NCBI GenBank assembly: GCA_021234155.1
Contig: JAJEKV010000849.1
Span: 1-64,000, forward strand
Direction: 5' to 3'
From: Isoetes taiwanensis
Taxonomy: Eukaryota; Streptophyta; Lycopodiopsida; Isoetales; Isoetaceae
Length of the DNA stretch: 64,000 nt
A program made the translations under genes and the position numbers. The notes under the pieces are model-generated. The model was not told the DNA's origin. It saw only the letters and a list, made by a program, of their open reading frames with translations, and ran no database searches. Position 1 is the stretch's first letter; each line of letters begins with the position of its first letter. Of this stretch, positions 11,967 to 23,505 are shown piece by piece.

Positions 11967-14900
11967 ATGGCTGTGGGAGGAAGCACCTTGTGTCTTTTGG
12001 CCTTTTGTCTTCTTTGTGGTATGTTCCTTACTTCAAAGTTCGAGGCATTAGAAAGCCATATTGAGAAATAAGATATGTTTCTTATATATATTTTTTCTCA
12101 TGGCATGTAGTAAAAGATGGTTCCCTCATCCAAATGTTTACCAAATTATAGAACATTGGCACATTATATAAGGATATAAGCAGGTGATATAGCCAGCATA
12201 GTCCTGGATTTTCAAATATGTTTTTCCAATGTCTCCTCCTCATTGACAATAGAATGGCAGTTTGGTCTTTTAATTTCATGTTTTTAGATCTACTATTCTT
12301 CCTGCCATGAGACACGGAAATTTCACGATGCATGATTGCTTGGTGATTCCTTCACTCTTGTTTACTGCCCACAGTTATAATTGTTGGATGCACTACCTGC
12401 GTTCCATGAGAGGAGTGGGTGCCATATTCTTGAATCAATTACTTTTGAGAGAACAGGGGCACATGCACAAGAATAAACTGTCCTATATTAAGTGACTTTT
12501 AGAAACAGAAATATCAGGTAGCAAATCTGCTTATAGTAAAAACGGTTAGACTTATACTGAAACAATGAACTGAAAAATGTACGACAAAGGCGTCCCCCTT
12601 GTCTAAAGAATGCAAGGCAATAATTATGGGTTGAGGGTTGTTAACCCTAGGGAAAACAATTCAAGAATTGTAAGAATATGAGACCTATTATGCATAACAT
12701 TAAAGTATGGTTTTTATAAAATAACAGGTTATATATCATAAAGACAAACAATCCAAAGATTGCAGCAATTATGCTTGCTCCTATATAAGAATGTTATATT
12801 ATAAAGAAGACAAACATTAAAAGCTAATGAGCATCACTTGTGGCAGTTCTAGATATTGTTGATGCAAAGATTGCAGCAATTGTGCTTGCTCCTGATTGCA
12901 GTCCATACACACCACCAGATTGTAGTAGGATTCCGCAAGTAGACTCCAAGGGCAATATCCAGTATGATAGTTACTCGGTCTGGCATCTCCCCATATTTGA
13001 ACTAAAAGATTAAAACTTATGGTAATTACTTATGATAATCGGTCTGTCTTTAACATCCATCCATATTGAAAATAACGATTAGAACTTATGGTATTTTTGT
13101 CTTTTCAATCAACCAAATAAAGTGTTCGTTCTGAAAATGGTCTATGTGTGAACCTTAAGGAAAATTGATATACTAATTTTACTTCTATGTCTAGCTTGTT
13201 GGTCCCAAACCACTTGTGTCCTTGGATGTGAGTTTACGTTCTATATTACATCTCTATATTACATCCGTTTTTGTTTTTGTATGTTTTGACTAGATGACTA
13301 TTTATATTCACAATGATCACTTTCATTTTGTTTGCAGGAACTGTGCCCCAAACATGATTGCATTACGCTTGATCCCCATCCTGTGAATTATGCTTATACT
13401 CATCCGTTGTCGGGGGTTGCAAGTACAGTGCAATATTGGTTTTGTTATGGTATGAAATGAATTTGGATAAGATTTAGGATTAGAAGAGAGAGCACTAATA
13501 CACTGACATATACACACATACACACAGAGACACTCATGTATACAATGGCGGGAAATGGTGCTCGTGTCCAAAGTAATAGCACCTTACCACCTGGAAAATT
13601 GGAAGACAATTGGGCTGCATGCCAGTATGCTCGTGTAGCGGTTAGTCAAACTTTTAATTTTCGATTATGTGAGCCTAAGTCTAAAGTATACTAATAGATT
13701 TTTGGTATCAAGATTTTTGGTATCAACTTCCATTTTGGACCATAGGATGGTTCATATAGATAGGCAGTTATAGAAGAGGTTTTGAGTGTTTGCAACCTCT
13801 ATTTTAGCTGTTAATTATTTTTTGTTTTGAGTGTTTGTAACCTCTATTTCAAATCTCAACTTCCACCTCTTTCTTGAGTGCGCTTTGGGAAATAGGTAAG
13901 TGTCACTTGTCAAGTTTCCGGAAGCACACTAGAAAAAAGACAATTGTAATTTGCTAAACACTACAATGGGATCAGTTCAATAGATAGTATTTTTTTTACG
14001 TCGGGAGGCAGGTGCTAGAAGTCAAGGTGCTAGTTATTAAGTGCCATTGTAACATTTGTTCACGCTTACGCTTACGGACACTTATCTAATTCCCAGAGTG
14101 GATCTTTCTTATTGGATTGGGTCTCATAGCCAGTTTCTCCCTTTTAAAGTAGAGACTATTAGGTTTTTGCTAGTTAAATACTTGAACTCTTGAAAGTAGG
14201 TTTTCCCATCAAGCTTGAGAACAATTCCTTCCTATGTCATGGGAATGACATATCCTAATTATTCCTTTTTGGCATTTTGAAATGACATTTGACTAATTGT
14301 TCCATTTTGGCATTTAATACATGTTACTAAATTCTTTTTTTTGTAAGTTCTATTTTCACTTTTCTCTATAGGATTTGATGTCACTTGGGAATTGTCGAGA
14401 TGTAATGGTTCACACATGCGATGATTGTCTATGGAGATACTATTTTTGGGTATGATTTTTTTGGAAACAATATTGTGAAAATTCTATTTTATTCAAAATT
14501 TTTGTGGAACTAGGTGTGTTCTGTGGCGTTTCCTAAATGCACCTCAAAAGGTTCAACTATACAAACAACGTATTCAGCAACACCTTTGACAACGAATATT
14601 TTTGGGCCACATGTAAATGCATCATATGACATGATACGCCCATGCCAAGGCATTTGCAATGATGTTGTTAGAATGTGTCCACCTAATCTGGGTTTCACGG
14701 TTAGTGTTTTGGCACCATCTTTTCTTCCATTGCTAAAGTTTTCTCAATGGATTCATAAGATATATTAATTGTTTCTTGTCAGGGTCGGTCTTAGTCCATA
14801 AGAATGTGTTAGTGTCACTTATTCAGAATCACTTCATAAGTTTTGTAGTGTATTAGTGTAGGCTGAAGATTTATAATGTACTATATTTTCTCTATTTGCA

Positions 14901-14973
14901 GTGCCCTAGTGATAGCAGGGACTATGGTGTTTGGCCATATTGTAATGACTTTGGACTCGGGAAATATGTCTGA
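11967..14973 (+). CDS. secreted cysteine-rich protein, Mid1-like (7 exons)
   Basis: I infer seven exons: 11967-12018, 12877-12977, 13338-13449, 13528-13640, 14372-14449, 14514-14699 and 14902-14973. All introns are GT-AG and all phases agree, giving 237 aa. Exon 1 encodes a signal peptide (MAVGGSTLCLLAFCLLC). The secreted part has 16 cysteines and two N-glycosylation sequons (NST, NAS). Exons 5-7 hold the diagnostic pattern CDDCLWRYYFWVCSVAFPKC, then PCQGICNDVVRMCPP and a final CP...YC. This is close to fungal Mid1/Ehs1 (CxxCL-x5-WLC-x3-PRC, then a C-x3-C...CPP motif), the extracellular partner of the Cch1 calcium channel. No GPI tail or membrane segment follows. The N-terminal half (for example QYWFCYE) is less clear to me. 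Exon borders are predictions; the Mid1 link is inferred from motifs, not from a search. Confidence 0.75.
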
Positions 14974-15984
14974 AAGAGGATTGCAACGTATATAATCTTG
15001 TTTCTAAATAACATGAGGTAGTTTGGGAATTTTTGTTCAATTGCAAAGAAATCAATTTATATCCCCCATCTTTTCTTTCACTTTTATCCCCCGTTGCTCC
15101 TTTTTATTTGACTTTCTGCTCTTTTCCGTGCTCACCTCAATAAGTAGAGGTTAACATGGGGCATATAATTTTCCATGCGATGAATGCTTGTTCTTTCAAT
15201 TTATTATTTAGATGTTTGTAGCATCTTGTGGATATATGTATAGTGCACCATTCATTCGTTGGTATTGATTGTAATAGACATGCATACAAATCTTAGGGTT
15301 CTAGCATGTCATTAGATCCCCTCCTGTGAGATACTGCTTTAATGTTGCCTTTCATGTGATACTGCTTTTCTGTTTTACATTAGATGTCGAGTTTTGGCTG
15401 CATGATTCCACTAGGCAATAGCTCAATAATTTTCGAGGGGCATTACACAATTTGGATGAAAGACATTGCGGTTTTCAAAATTAAAAAAATTGAATATGGT
15501 CGTTGGTCCTTAAGTATGGACACTGCAGCGATACCATAAGTTTTGCGCTTTGGGCGTGGCATCATACGACTAGGTATCTACACATAAATCACTTTAATTA
15601 AAAAAAAGGGAAGAAGGAAAAAGCACACATCATGATTTTTTCGAACTCATCGTTTTCAATCTTTTCTTTTCTTTTTTTCCTTTTTCCTTTTTTTTTTTTT
15701 TGAGAGCGTTGGGTTGGAAGGATATTCTGGATTGCACTGCCCCATGTACCAATCCAATGTTGTAGAACATTTCTCACTCGACGTTACTTGACGTGAAGCA
15801 GATGCCTTGGGCTCCATTGATTTGCGTTGTCCTGCAATAGCAGACCATCGTGCCGTCAATCAAATTTGCAGTTCCGGCAACCCTAGCCACAAGCAAGTAG
15901 AGGATATCCAAGAGGGGGTGAATCCAGTTGCTTGAATATTGAGAGAAACTTAATCCTTGTTCATATATAGTTTACATTGTATAG
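14974..15984. other. spacer, no gene recognised
   Basis: This is the 3' flank of the Mid1-like gene. It contains a pyrimidine-rich tract at about 15657-15702, which makes a lysine-rich artefact frame on the other strand. Confidence 0.4.
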
Positions 15985-16139
15985 GTTTAATGGAGAAACT
16001 TGAGCAAGTGGTTACTAGGATTGCTCTGATGAAGGAACTAACATGTTGCACAAGAGACTACCTTGCTTCTTTTGTTGAAAGCCTGTCTAGAAGGATATTT
16101 GCTGGTTATTTAAACAAGATTGGAATAAAGGCCAAGCAG
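15985..16139 (+). pseudogene. isolated aspartokinase exon
   Basis: An exon-like segment bounded by tatag at its 5' side and gtt at its 3' side encodes LMEKLEQVVTRIALMKELT followed by RDYLASFVESLSRRIFAGYL and NKIGIKAKQ. This matches the region of plant aspartokinase (first enzyme of the aspartate amino-acid pathway, plastid) that normally reads TxRTRDYLxSFGExxSTRIFAAYLNKIGVKARQ. The conserved Arg before the TRDYL segment has become Cys, and the Gly of SFGE has become Val. No flanking exon is recognisable on either side. I read it as a captured or orphaned exon, not a gene. Confidence 0.75.
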
Positions 16140-16199
16140 GTTGGTTTCAAGTGATATTGATTGTTGTCCGTGGTAATAGAGAATGGCCATCTCTATGTG

Positions 16200-17432
16200 C
16201 ATACTTAGCAGGTCCATTGCAGTGCATATTTAACTAGCGGGAGATATATGTAGCATTGCTAGGGTTGTCAAAGTATTTGCCATAGACTATGTGCAAGCGT
16301 GGGGTTGATCTGGACCTTATAGTGCGCTATCTTAACATGTTCAAGGGCACCAGTATCCCAAAGCTTGCCGAGGAAGCAAACATCTAGGTATTGCTACAGC
16401 TGATGGTAGTTCTCTTCAGTTTCAACTTGGATGCACTTATGCTCTTGTATGTCCCATCTAGAGAACCACTGTGCTTGCCTCTCCTTCCAGCATGCCTTGA
16501 GGTGTTGCAGGCCCATGGCCACAGTATAAGCTAGGTTGGAGTGATGTTCATGCCCATACTGGCCATCTTCTAGAAGTAAATAATGTGTGGTAAAGTGCGG
16601 TCCACTAAAGAGGCAAGAAACCTGTCTCCTACAGAAGGCTCTGATATGGAACTATGGATTTCACCCCGAGCGCCCGTGCCAAAAAGGCTTTCTGTACCTA
16701 CTCCGGTGGCGGGGCATATAACCGGATCCCAGACTTCGACCCCATATAAAAGAACAAGTTCCACCAGAACCCTGAACAAGTGGGATAGATGGGACCAGCC
16801 ATATATCTTTTGTAGCTGTTATTTTGCATCACATAAAGTGCCTTTGAACCCACGATCATCCGTAATCGAATGGAAGTGTCCTAGTATGTGGTAGTGGGGA
16901 ACTCTATGCCCAGGTACTTGTAAGTGTGCGCCGCCACCACATTTTGTCCCTGATAAGTGAAGGAGTGAAGCCTTGGCTGGCGGGAAGATGAGACAAGCAA
17001 GACCTTAGTCTTGGCGAAATTGACCCTTATTCCAGCGGCCCGACAGAAACAATTCAGGGCATGTAGGTGCTGCTGCATGGCATTTGGAATGTAGGCTAGG
17101 AGGTCCACATCATCTGCTTATATGAGCTTCTAATGCTCTGGTGTACAAGCCGAGCTCCGTCACCCCCGTGGTCGGCAAGCCATCCCTCCAATTGGTCAAT
17201 GTAGAGGCCAACCAATGTTGGGGAGAGTAGGCATCCTTGGCGGACATCAATACTACTATTGACAGGTTGTCATGTCAGTGTGAGTCGGCCAAAAGATGTT
17301 TCATAGAGTCTGTATACTGCATTTTACAAGTCTTTAAAGGCTCCCAACTGTCTTAGTCTTTCCCACAACTTTTCTCTAGGCACAATGTCAAAGGTCTTTG
17401 CAAAGTCGACGATGCAGCCGTAGAGATCCTCG
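16200..17432 (-). pseudogene. LINE reverse transcriptase remnant (C-terminal part)
   Basis: Reading the minus strand from 17432 downward gives the finger-palm motif VDFAKTFDIVPREKLWERL, then SIDVRQGCLLSPTL, a decayed YADDV catalytic box (frameshifted, followed by DLLAYIPNAMQQHLHALN), the thumb phrase VNFAKTKVLLV and YKYLGIEF, and a distal LLYGVEVWDP. This order is that of a non-LTR retrotransposon RT. Several stops and frameshifts interrupt it (at least one near 17340 and one near 17110), so it is dead. The endonuclease part is absent here. The 5' side stops abruptly at the foldback repeat beginning at 17436. Confidence 0.8.
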
Positions 17433-17435
17433 TCA

Positions 17436-17802
17436 CACGGGGGGTGACTCCAGGCAACGAGAGCTGTTGGATAGGCATATTCACCCCTTATTCCTTAATC
17501 TACACCGTACGTAAAATTCCTCGTTTGTGGGGTATGCAAGTACAAAATTTGCTATACTGTATAACAAGATTTGCAAAATACTATAAGATTTGAAGCAAAA
17601 TACTATATGGTGTTGATTTTGTACGTGCAAAATATAATTATAAGGGCTCTCACGCCCCCCTCGTCCCCCGCGTGTGAATATGCACCCAAACCAAAGGGGA
17701 TTTTAATTTAAATGTGTTGGATCCAATGGTTGTGATAATTAATGTTAATGGTAGTTGTGTGTTGGTTGTTATATTAAAAAAATTTTGGGCCCTTCGGGCC
17801 CT
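17436..17802 (+). mobile_element. foldback/MITE-like repeat, copy 1 (partial)
   Basis: This copy matches 19676-20046 nearly base for base (shared phrases around ccttattccttaatctacac and gtgaatatgcacccaaacc). It ends at the palindrome gggcccttcgggccc. The left arm present in copy 2 is missing, and the copy abuts the LINE remnant directly. It has no coding capacity. Confidence 0.65.
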
Positions 17803-18391
17803 AAAAACCAAACATATGTAAAAACATGTAAACATGCAAGACATGAATATCTAATATCTAGCATTATAAAAAAAAACTAATATGAAGCACGAGTAACTAT
17901 AATATTATAGCATAATGTAACTTAATTACATACGCTTTAAAAGCATATTATTTAAAAATTTATTAAGCCATTGAAGGCGGCAAAGAGTATTATAGCAATT
18001 TTGAAGCACTCAAAATAGATAGCGGCTTAAGATAATGATATATACATCTTCGTTGATTTGCCTATCAAACAATCTGCTTGAGGAGGGCGTTAGCCTATTT
18101 ACTTGCACCGTAAACCCAACCAACCAACCAACCATAATAACAACACATCAATAGGGTCTTCGCCATGTGTGGTGGTGGTGGTTTGTCCGATGGTGGCGGG
18201 ACTAATTGAACTTGATCTTCATTTATTGGATTCTCTAGTACGGTAATGTTGGATCAACATCATGTTGACTTCGGGCATTGAAGAAATGTCATATGTGGAA
18301 TTGATGGATTGAGAGATTCTATAGTGCATGAGCGTAAAGGAAAGAAATTGGTTAGATTGATATTAATTTAGAAAATAGAATTTTACTAGTG
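17803..18391. other. spacer, no gene recognised
   Basis: AT-rich sequence. It includes a short tggtggtggtgg run near 18172 and caaccaaccaacc near 18118. Confidence 0.4.
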
Positions 18392-18539
18392 AAATAAAAT
18401 TGAATCAATAAAAGCTTTTGACATCGATATGCTCTACAATAATGTTTTATTCACAAACCTTTAGTAACAAAATAAAATTGAATCAAATAAAAGCTTTAGA
18501 CATTGATATGCTTGACAATAATGTTTTATTCACAAACCA
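18392..18539. repeat. 78-bp tandem duplication
   Basis: The segment beginning aaataaaattgaatca at 18392 is repeated from 18470 with a few substitutions (cgatatgctctac against tgatatgcttgac). There are two copies. Confidence 0.8.
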
Positions 18540-19240
18540 TTGCATGAAAGACAACAACATCAACGTTACTCTGCAGTAACAATTGGTGAGGTTCATAAAG
18601 AACTTAGTGACACTTTCTCACGGGTTGCACGGCTTTGGTTTAACAAGTGAAGAGAATCGGCCGGTTGGTGATGTGGAGTAGGTTTTCGTAATAGCCAAAG
18701 TGAAGCGAGATCAAGGATAGAGGTTTTGAAGCAAGCTTGCTCGTTAGCATTCCGTGTTACTTCAGCTCTGACTATTTCTCTTTCACAATGAAACCATTGT
18801 TTATCAATCCATATGATTTTGGATGCTCCATATGGCCTTTGTTTTGGACTGATCTCGCGACGACTTAAAGCGGCATGGAATAATCCGCTTTGTTGTGTGC
18901 ACAAGAATCCATTTGTTGATTGAAGCTAAAGGTTGGTTACTATGAATAATCCAAGAAGGCGGGAATATCTAAGAAGTTGGAAGCAAACAGAGGGCCTAAA
19001 ACTCTAAACTCTTTTAGAATCTGCAACAAATCTTAGAACAGACAAAGTGAAGGAAACAAAGGCGGGTTTTGCAGCATTGCATTGTAGAATCAGAAAACCA
19101 ATACCTTGTAAAAAATACCATTATATTAACTGAAGAAACATTAAAAAAACAAATACCTTTGTAAATGTGAGCAAAAAATCCATCTCGTGATAACCTTCCA
19201 TCAGCAAACATCCACTCCGGCAACAAGAATCCAAGAGGGC
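18540..19240. other. spacer with one uncertain ORF
   Basis: A 103-codon minus-strand frame (18904-18593) is open, but it has no recognisable motif and lies in repeat-rich DNA. I do not call it a gene. Confidence 0.3.
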
Positions 19241-19385
19241 TACACATGCACATGCGCATGCACATGCACATGCACATGCACAAGCAGAATACACATGCAC
19301 ACACGTGCACGTGCACATGCACATGCACATGCACATGCACACACGTGCACATGCACATGCATACACATGCGCAGTGTTCATGCAC
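19241..19385. repeat. (CACATG)n-type microsatellite
   Basis: About 145 bp of alternating purine-pyrimidine repeats (cacatg, cgcatg, cacacgtgcacg). All six frames look open here only because the repeat lacks stops; the Cys/His/Met-rich frames are artefacts. Confidence 0.9.
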
Positions 19386-19440
19386 AAACATGCAGAGAAA
19401 GACAACAACCCTGGATTGTTTCAGATAACTTAAAATTAAC

Positions 19441-20046
19441 GGCCCATAAAGGGTGCACTCTAGAAATACTATTTAGTACACCTCAATGAATACAACAACG
19501 AAATCATAGAAAAACCATGTGAAAAAGCGTATAAAAAACAAAAAGTAACCCCCTGTTATTATGCTACATAACCAACACATAACTACCATTGACATTAATA
19601 AATATAACCATTGGATCCAACACATTTAAATTAAAATCCCCCTTAAACCCCCTTTGGTTTGGGTGCATATTCACACGGGGGTGACTCCCGCATCGAGAGC
19701 TGCCGGATTGGCATATTAAGCCCCTTATTCCTTAATCTACACCGTACGTAAAGTTCCTCATTTGTGGGGTATGCAAGTACAAGATTTGCTATACTGTATA
19801 ATAAGATTCGCAAAATACTATAAGATTTCAACCGGAATACTATATGGTGTTGATTTCGTACGTGCAAAATACAATTATGAGGGCTCTCGCTGCCCTACGT
19901 CACCCCCCGTGTGAATATGCACCCAAACCAAAGGGGGTTTAAGGGGGATTTTAATTTAAATGTGTTGGATCCAATGGTTATATTTATTAATGTCAATGGT
20001 AGTTATGTGTTGGTTATTATACTAAAAATTTTTGGCCCTTCGGGCC
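19441..20046. mobile_element. foldback/MITE-like repeat, copy 2 (most complete)
   Basis: This is a near-palindromic element. The left arm (accccctgttattatgctac ... aatcccccttaaaccccctttggtttgggtgcatattcac, 19549-19674) is the inverse of the right arm (gtgaatatgcacccaaacc ... ggttattatac, 19911-20023), around a centre shared with copy 1. The right end is the GC palindrome ggcccttcgggcc; the left end begins ggcccataaaggg. It has no ORF, so it would be non-autonomous. Confidence 0.75.
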
Positions 20047-22284
20047 ATTACAAAAAAAACGCAGACGCGGAGAATATAAAAGACATTTAAAACATGAAGA
20101 TAGTGTAGGGTTGCATCTTGAACCTTGGAATCCAAATATGCACTAAGGATTTAATATTTGAAGTATACTAGATAACCATCGTTTAAATATTTAGAACTTG
20201 AACAATTATATTGAACTTGAGAATTCACATGTGATTGTGTCGAATGGAATGGAATGTGTGATGTTAACATTAATAAAGCAACTGTCTAATAAAGCAATTT
20301 ATGCGTACAATAGCCTCTCCAACTTGTTTCCTCATCAAAAAGGAAAAAATGTGCCAATGGCAATTGTTCCTCACATCGGTCAAATGCACATTCAACTTGA
20401 TAATTAACTAATACTCAAGTCCAATGTGACAAAAATTTGCAAACATTTCGTCTAACCTTAAATGGGGATCTCCGAAACTCCCCGCCAATGCCCGGATTCA
20501 ACCCTATAATTATGGAGCAATTTAAAAGCAGACACGTAAAAACAAATACCCAATTACAAAACCCACATGCCCAAATGACAAATACACATTTGGAAGCGAA
20601 GAAATCTTGGCATAATGATTAGAAAGGTGCAAAAGCAGGCCGAATCGGTTGGGTCCAGGAAAGAAGCGGTTGGGTATGCCAAGAACATCTCGGCAAGAAG
20701 GATTCAAGCATAGGACAATATCTACTCATTTTCCACCATACTTTCCACTTCTCACTCCACGCCTTAGATACATCCAGGAAAGGAAGAATTTATTGTTGAA
20801 ATGGCCTTTGCATAAAATATGCTATTTATTGGACAAGAAAATCCCGATGTATCTGATGACAAAGTGTAAAAACGTTTGCTTCAACCGAATAAATCAATTC
20901 AATGAGATTAAATCAATGAATTTTGTTTTCATTACGTGTAAAAGTGGACCTTACCTTGATTTCCCTCTTTGGAGTAATATGAAGATATAGGCGATGCAAA
21001 CTTCTTGTGTCTTTGAGATCACAAAGTCCCCTTATAATACGTATTTGGATTTGTCTCATATAGAGTCTTCATTTGCCTTGTAGATTTAGCATCTTCTTTC
21101 TTCGTAAGCCAATCTCGAACCGCGAAAAGGCATCAAGCCATATTACACCAACCGGTTCCCGATGAATTGGAGGTCCATTTGATATTATTGGACCGGAAGT
21201 AATCGAACCGATAGGTGATTCAAGAAGCGGCTCAATTTCTAGAAAAGGCAAAGCGGTATGATGTCGTCCGATGCAAACTCACAAAAAGGAGAGTGTGACC
21301 CATCCTAGTAAGGTGATTGCCCAATAATTACTCATTCCTTGTATAACTCCCCAAGAAATCAAATATCCTACCACAATTCGACAAATGACCTAAAAAGCTG
21401 GCACGGGGAACAATTATAGATGTGAAAATCGAGGAGATTCAAATGGGGCAAAAGCTGATAGGCAAAGAAAGAACCCCAAACAGTTCAGTTTTGAAGAAGG
21501 CTGCTTTTTTGCAAGTATGGTCATCCATCCAAAACCACACACGAATAACCAACAGCCACAGACTCTTCAGTAAAACTCCAACTTAAATCTGTGAATGAGC
21601 ACATGATAAATCCCCAGAACCAGGAGCCCGAAACAACAATAGGAGTAACGATATCTGCAAATATCGCACCCCAAGACTGCGTCTTTCAGCTTTTCAGCAA
21701 TCCCAAGGCTCCGGGTGGCTCATATTAAAGATTAGATGCAAGAAACTAATATGGGAAAATGAAGAAGTGATAAGGCGCCCGTCTTTTGGCCTTGAGAAAC
21801 TACGGTTTCATAGCTCAATCCCACATCCGAGTAACCTATGTTCTTGTTTTGAATGTAAAACCAGATAAGCGGAACAAATGGCGATTAAACAATGCTGCAT
21901 GTGTTTCTCAGTATGTATGTCGTAGATGAGAAGGCGACCCATTTGTGTATTTTTGTTACATGGGCACGGAATTGCTCCAACGAAGATCCGATCTATGATG
22001 GGTACCCGAAAAAAAGGCATTGAAGATCACGACTGTCAAACCCGGAATTCTCACGTTGGCGGATCAGCGGAATCTTGAGATGATCAATTTAATCCGCCCA
22101 CAAATGATTCTTCCCTAAAAATCTTCATTTTCATTCCCAACACATAACCCTAAAATGGGTTATCTCGAGCCTTGCATGTCGAGCAGGATATTTGATACAA
22201 TACGAAAATACAATATAAAAATAAATATATGATATATGGGTCTAAACCATTGGATATAGGCATCAAAATTAGTTCAACCGTACG
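20047..22284. other. no gene recognised
   Basis: Short frames only, such as 20649-20990 (plus) and 21251-21069 (minus). The base composition near 21060-21260 is less AT-rich, but I could not match it to any organellar or nuclear gene. Confidence 0.35.
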
Positions 22285-22405
22285 CGCACTCTAGATATAC
22301 TAATCAGTATGCCTCATCAAATACATCCATGAAATCATATAAAAACCTTAGGGAAAAAAGTACAAAAATACAAAAGAAACCCCCTGTTATTATGCTACAT
22401 ATTTC
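22285..22405 (+). mobile_element. foldback repeat, left-end fragment
   Basis: It matches 19453-19566 (phrases around gcactctagRaatact and aaccccctgttattatgcta) and then diverges abruptly after tgctacat. This is a truncated copy of the left end only. Confidence 0.55.
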
Positions 22406-23505
22406 CTCCTATCCTTAACCAAGGTCCAGAGCATGAATATATGGTCAATGGTGGAGTGTCAGGGCGTGAATCCTGCCTGTGTGGGGTAGAAGCATGAAAG
22501 GGCGGGCAAAAAAAGTGCCAGTATTTTACATTTACAAATTCAAAATGTAAGGAAATCCCCCCCTCCCCCCCTCCCGAAATTATTACTCTTGGAATGAATC
22601 ATTAATGGGGCAAATAATTTTGAACTCTCCTCCCGCTCTCTGTTCAACCTCCCTCCCGCTCGAACCTCCATAGCCGAAAGCTTGACATCCATATTGAACC
22701 TCCATAGCCAAGATCGGGACCTCCATAGCCAAAAGCTTGCATTTTGAGAGAGCTGAAGCACCGAGGGCAGAACATGACGAAGCGACTTGGAACAAAGACA
22801 TCTCAGGAAATCTCCTGCAACAAACACAGTAAAGCCCATGCCAAGGTCTCCCACTAGAAGCTGCCTTGAAAAACTCAAGAGTGGGTCTTCTTGGTCGGGA
22901 GGTCTTGCCCGAAGTTTGACAAGGTAAGCATCGAGGCGACTTAGGAGCAACAATTTTGATAGCATGTTTCGGGGCTAGTGCAAATAGTGGCGAGGATGTT
23001 TGGGGTTTCAAGCCCTGGCTGTTAGGGGTTATCAAAAGTGCGGGATTAAGCCTATTTGGATGGCGAGTTTTTTACGTGTATGAGCACGTTTTTTTTTGTA
23101 GGAAGGACATTGCAAATCATCACATTCCATTGTATTTTGCGAGCATATGCACTTCATTACAAAGGAGTAAGCATTGATTGGGATGAGGTGAAAGCAAGTA
23201 CAAGTCTTCATTCAAAAGGCTCTCAAAAAGAATCTGGCCTGACCAATTAGCTTCTGATAAAGTCTTCCAATGTTAAAGCTATTAAATGTATGCCCTCGGG
23301 TAGAATTGGGGCAGCAAATGATGAAAAGGTGGAGGGAAAGAAGAGCATTAGATTACGCCTCCATACTTGATGAAATCTGAGACTTTAAAAAGAAAAAGGA
23401 AAAACAATGGAAATTGAACTTGTTTGAAGCATGAGAGTGATAAGAGCTTCTTGACAAGACTTGTGCGAGAATAAAGATGCAAAAATATGTGAGCGGTTCG
23501 GCATT
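22406..23505. other. spacer with short internal repeats
   Basis: The phrase acctccatagcc occurs three times within about 22664-22730, giving a reiterated LAMEV on the minus strand. Two overlapping minus-strand frames (22965-22540 and 23035-22583) are open, but they compete with each other and match nothing I know. Confidence 0.35.

Noticed and set aside
13323-13571. 82-codon minus-strand frame
   Set aside because: It is the antisense shadow of exons 3 and 4 of the Mid1-like gene.
14510-14698. 62-codon minus-strand frame
   Set aside because: Antisense shadow of exon 6 of the Mid1-like gene.
15656-15859. Lys-rich minus-strand frame
   Set aside because: It comes from a pyrimidine-rich tract and has no protein-like remainder.
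19014-19489. Overlapping Cys/His/Met/Thr-rich frames on both strands
   Set aside because: They exist only because the cacatg microsatellite has no stops; composition and overlap show they are artefacts.
21060-21260. Possible organellar DNA insertion
   Set aside because: The composition differs from the surroundings, but I could match no plastid or mitochondrial gene.
22540-23035. Two minus-strand frames of 141 and 150 codons
   Set aside because: They overlap in different phases, contain short internal repeats (LAMEV) and match no known family.
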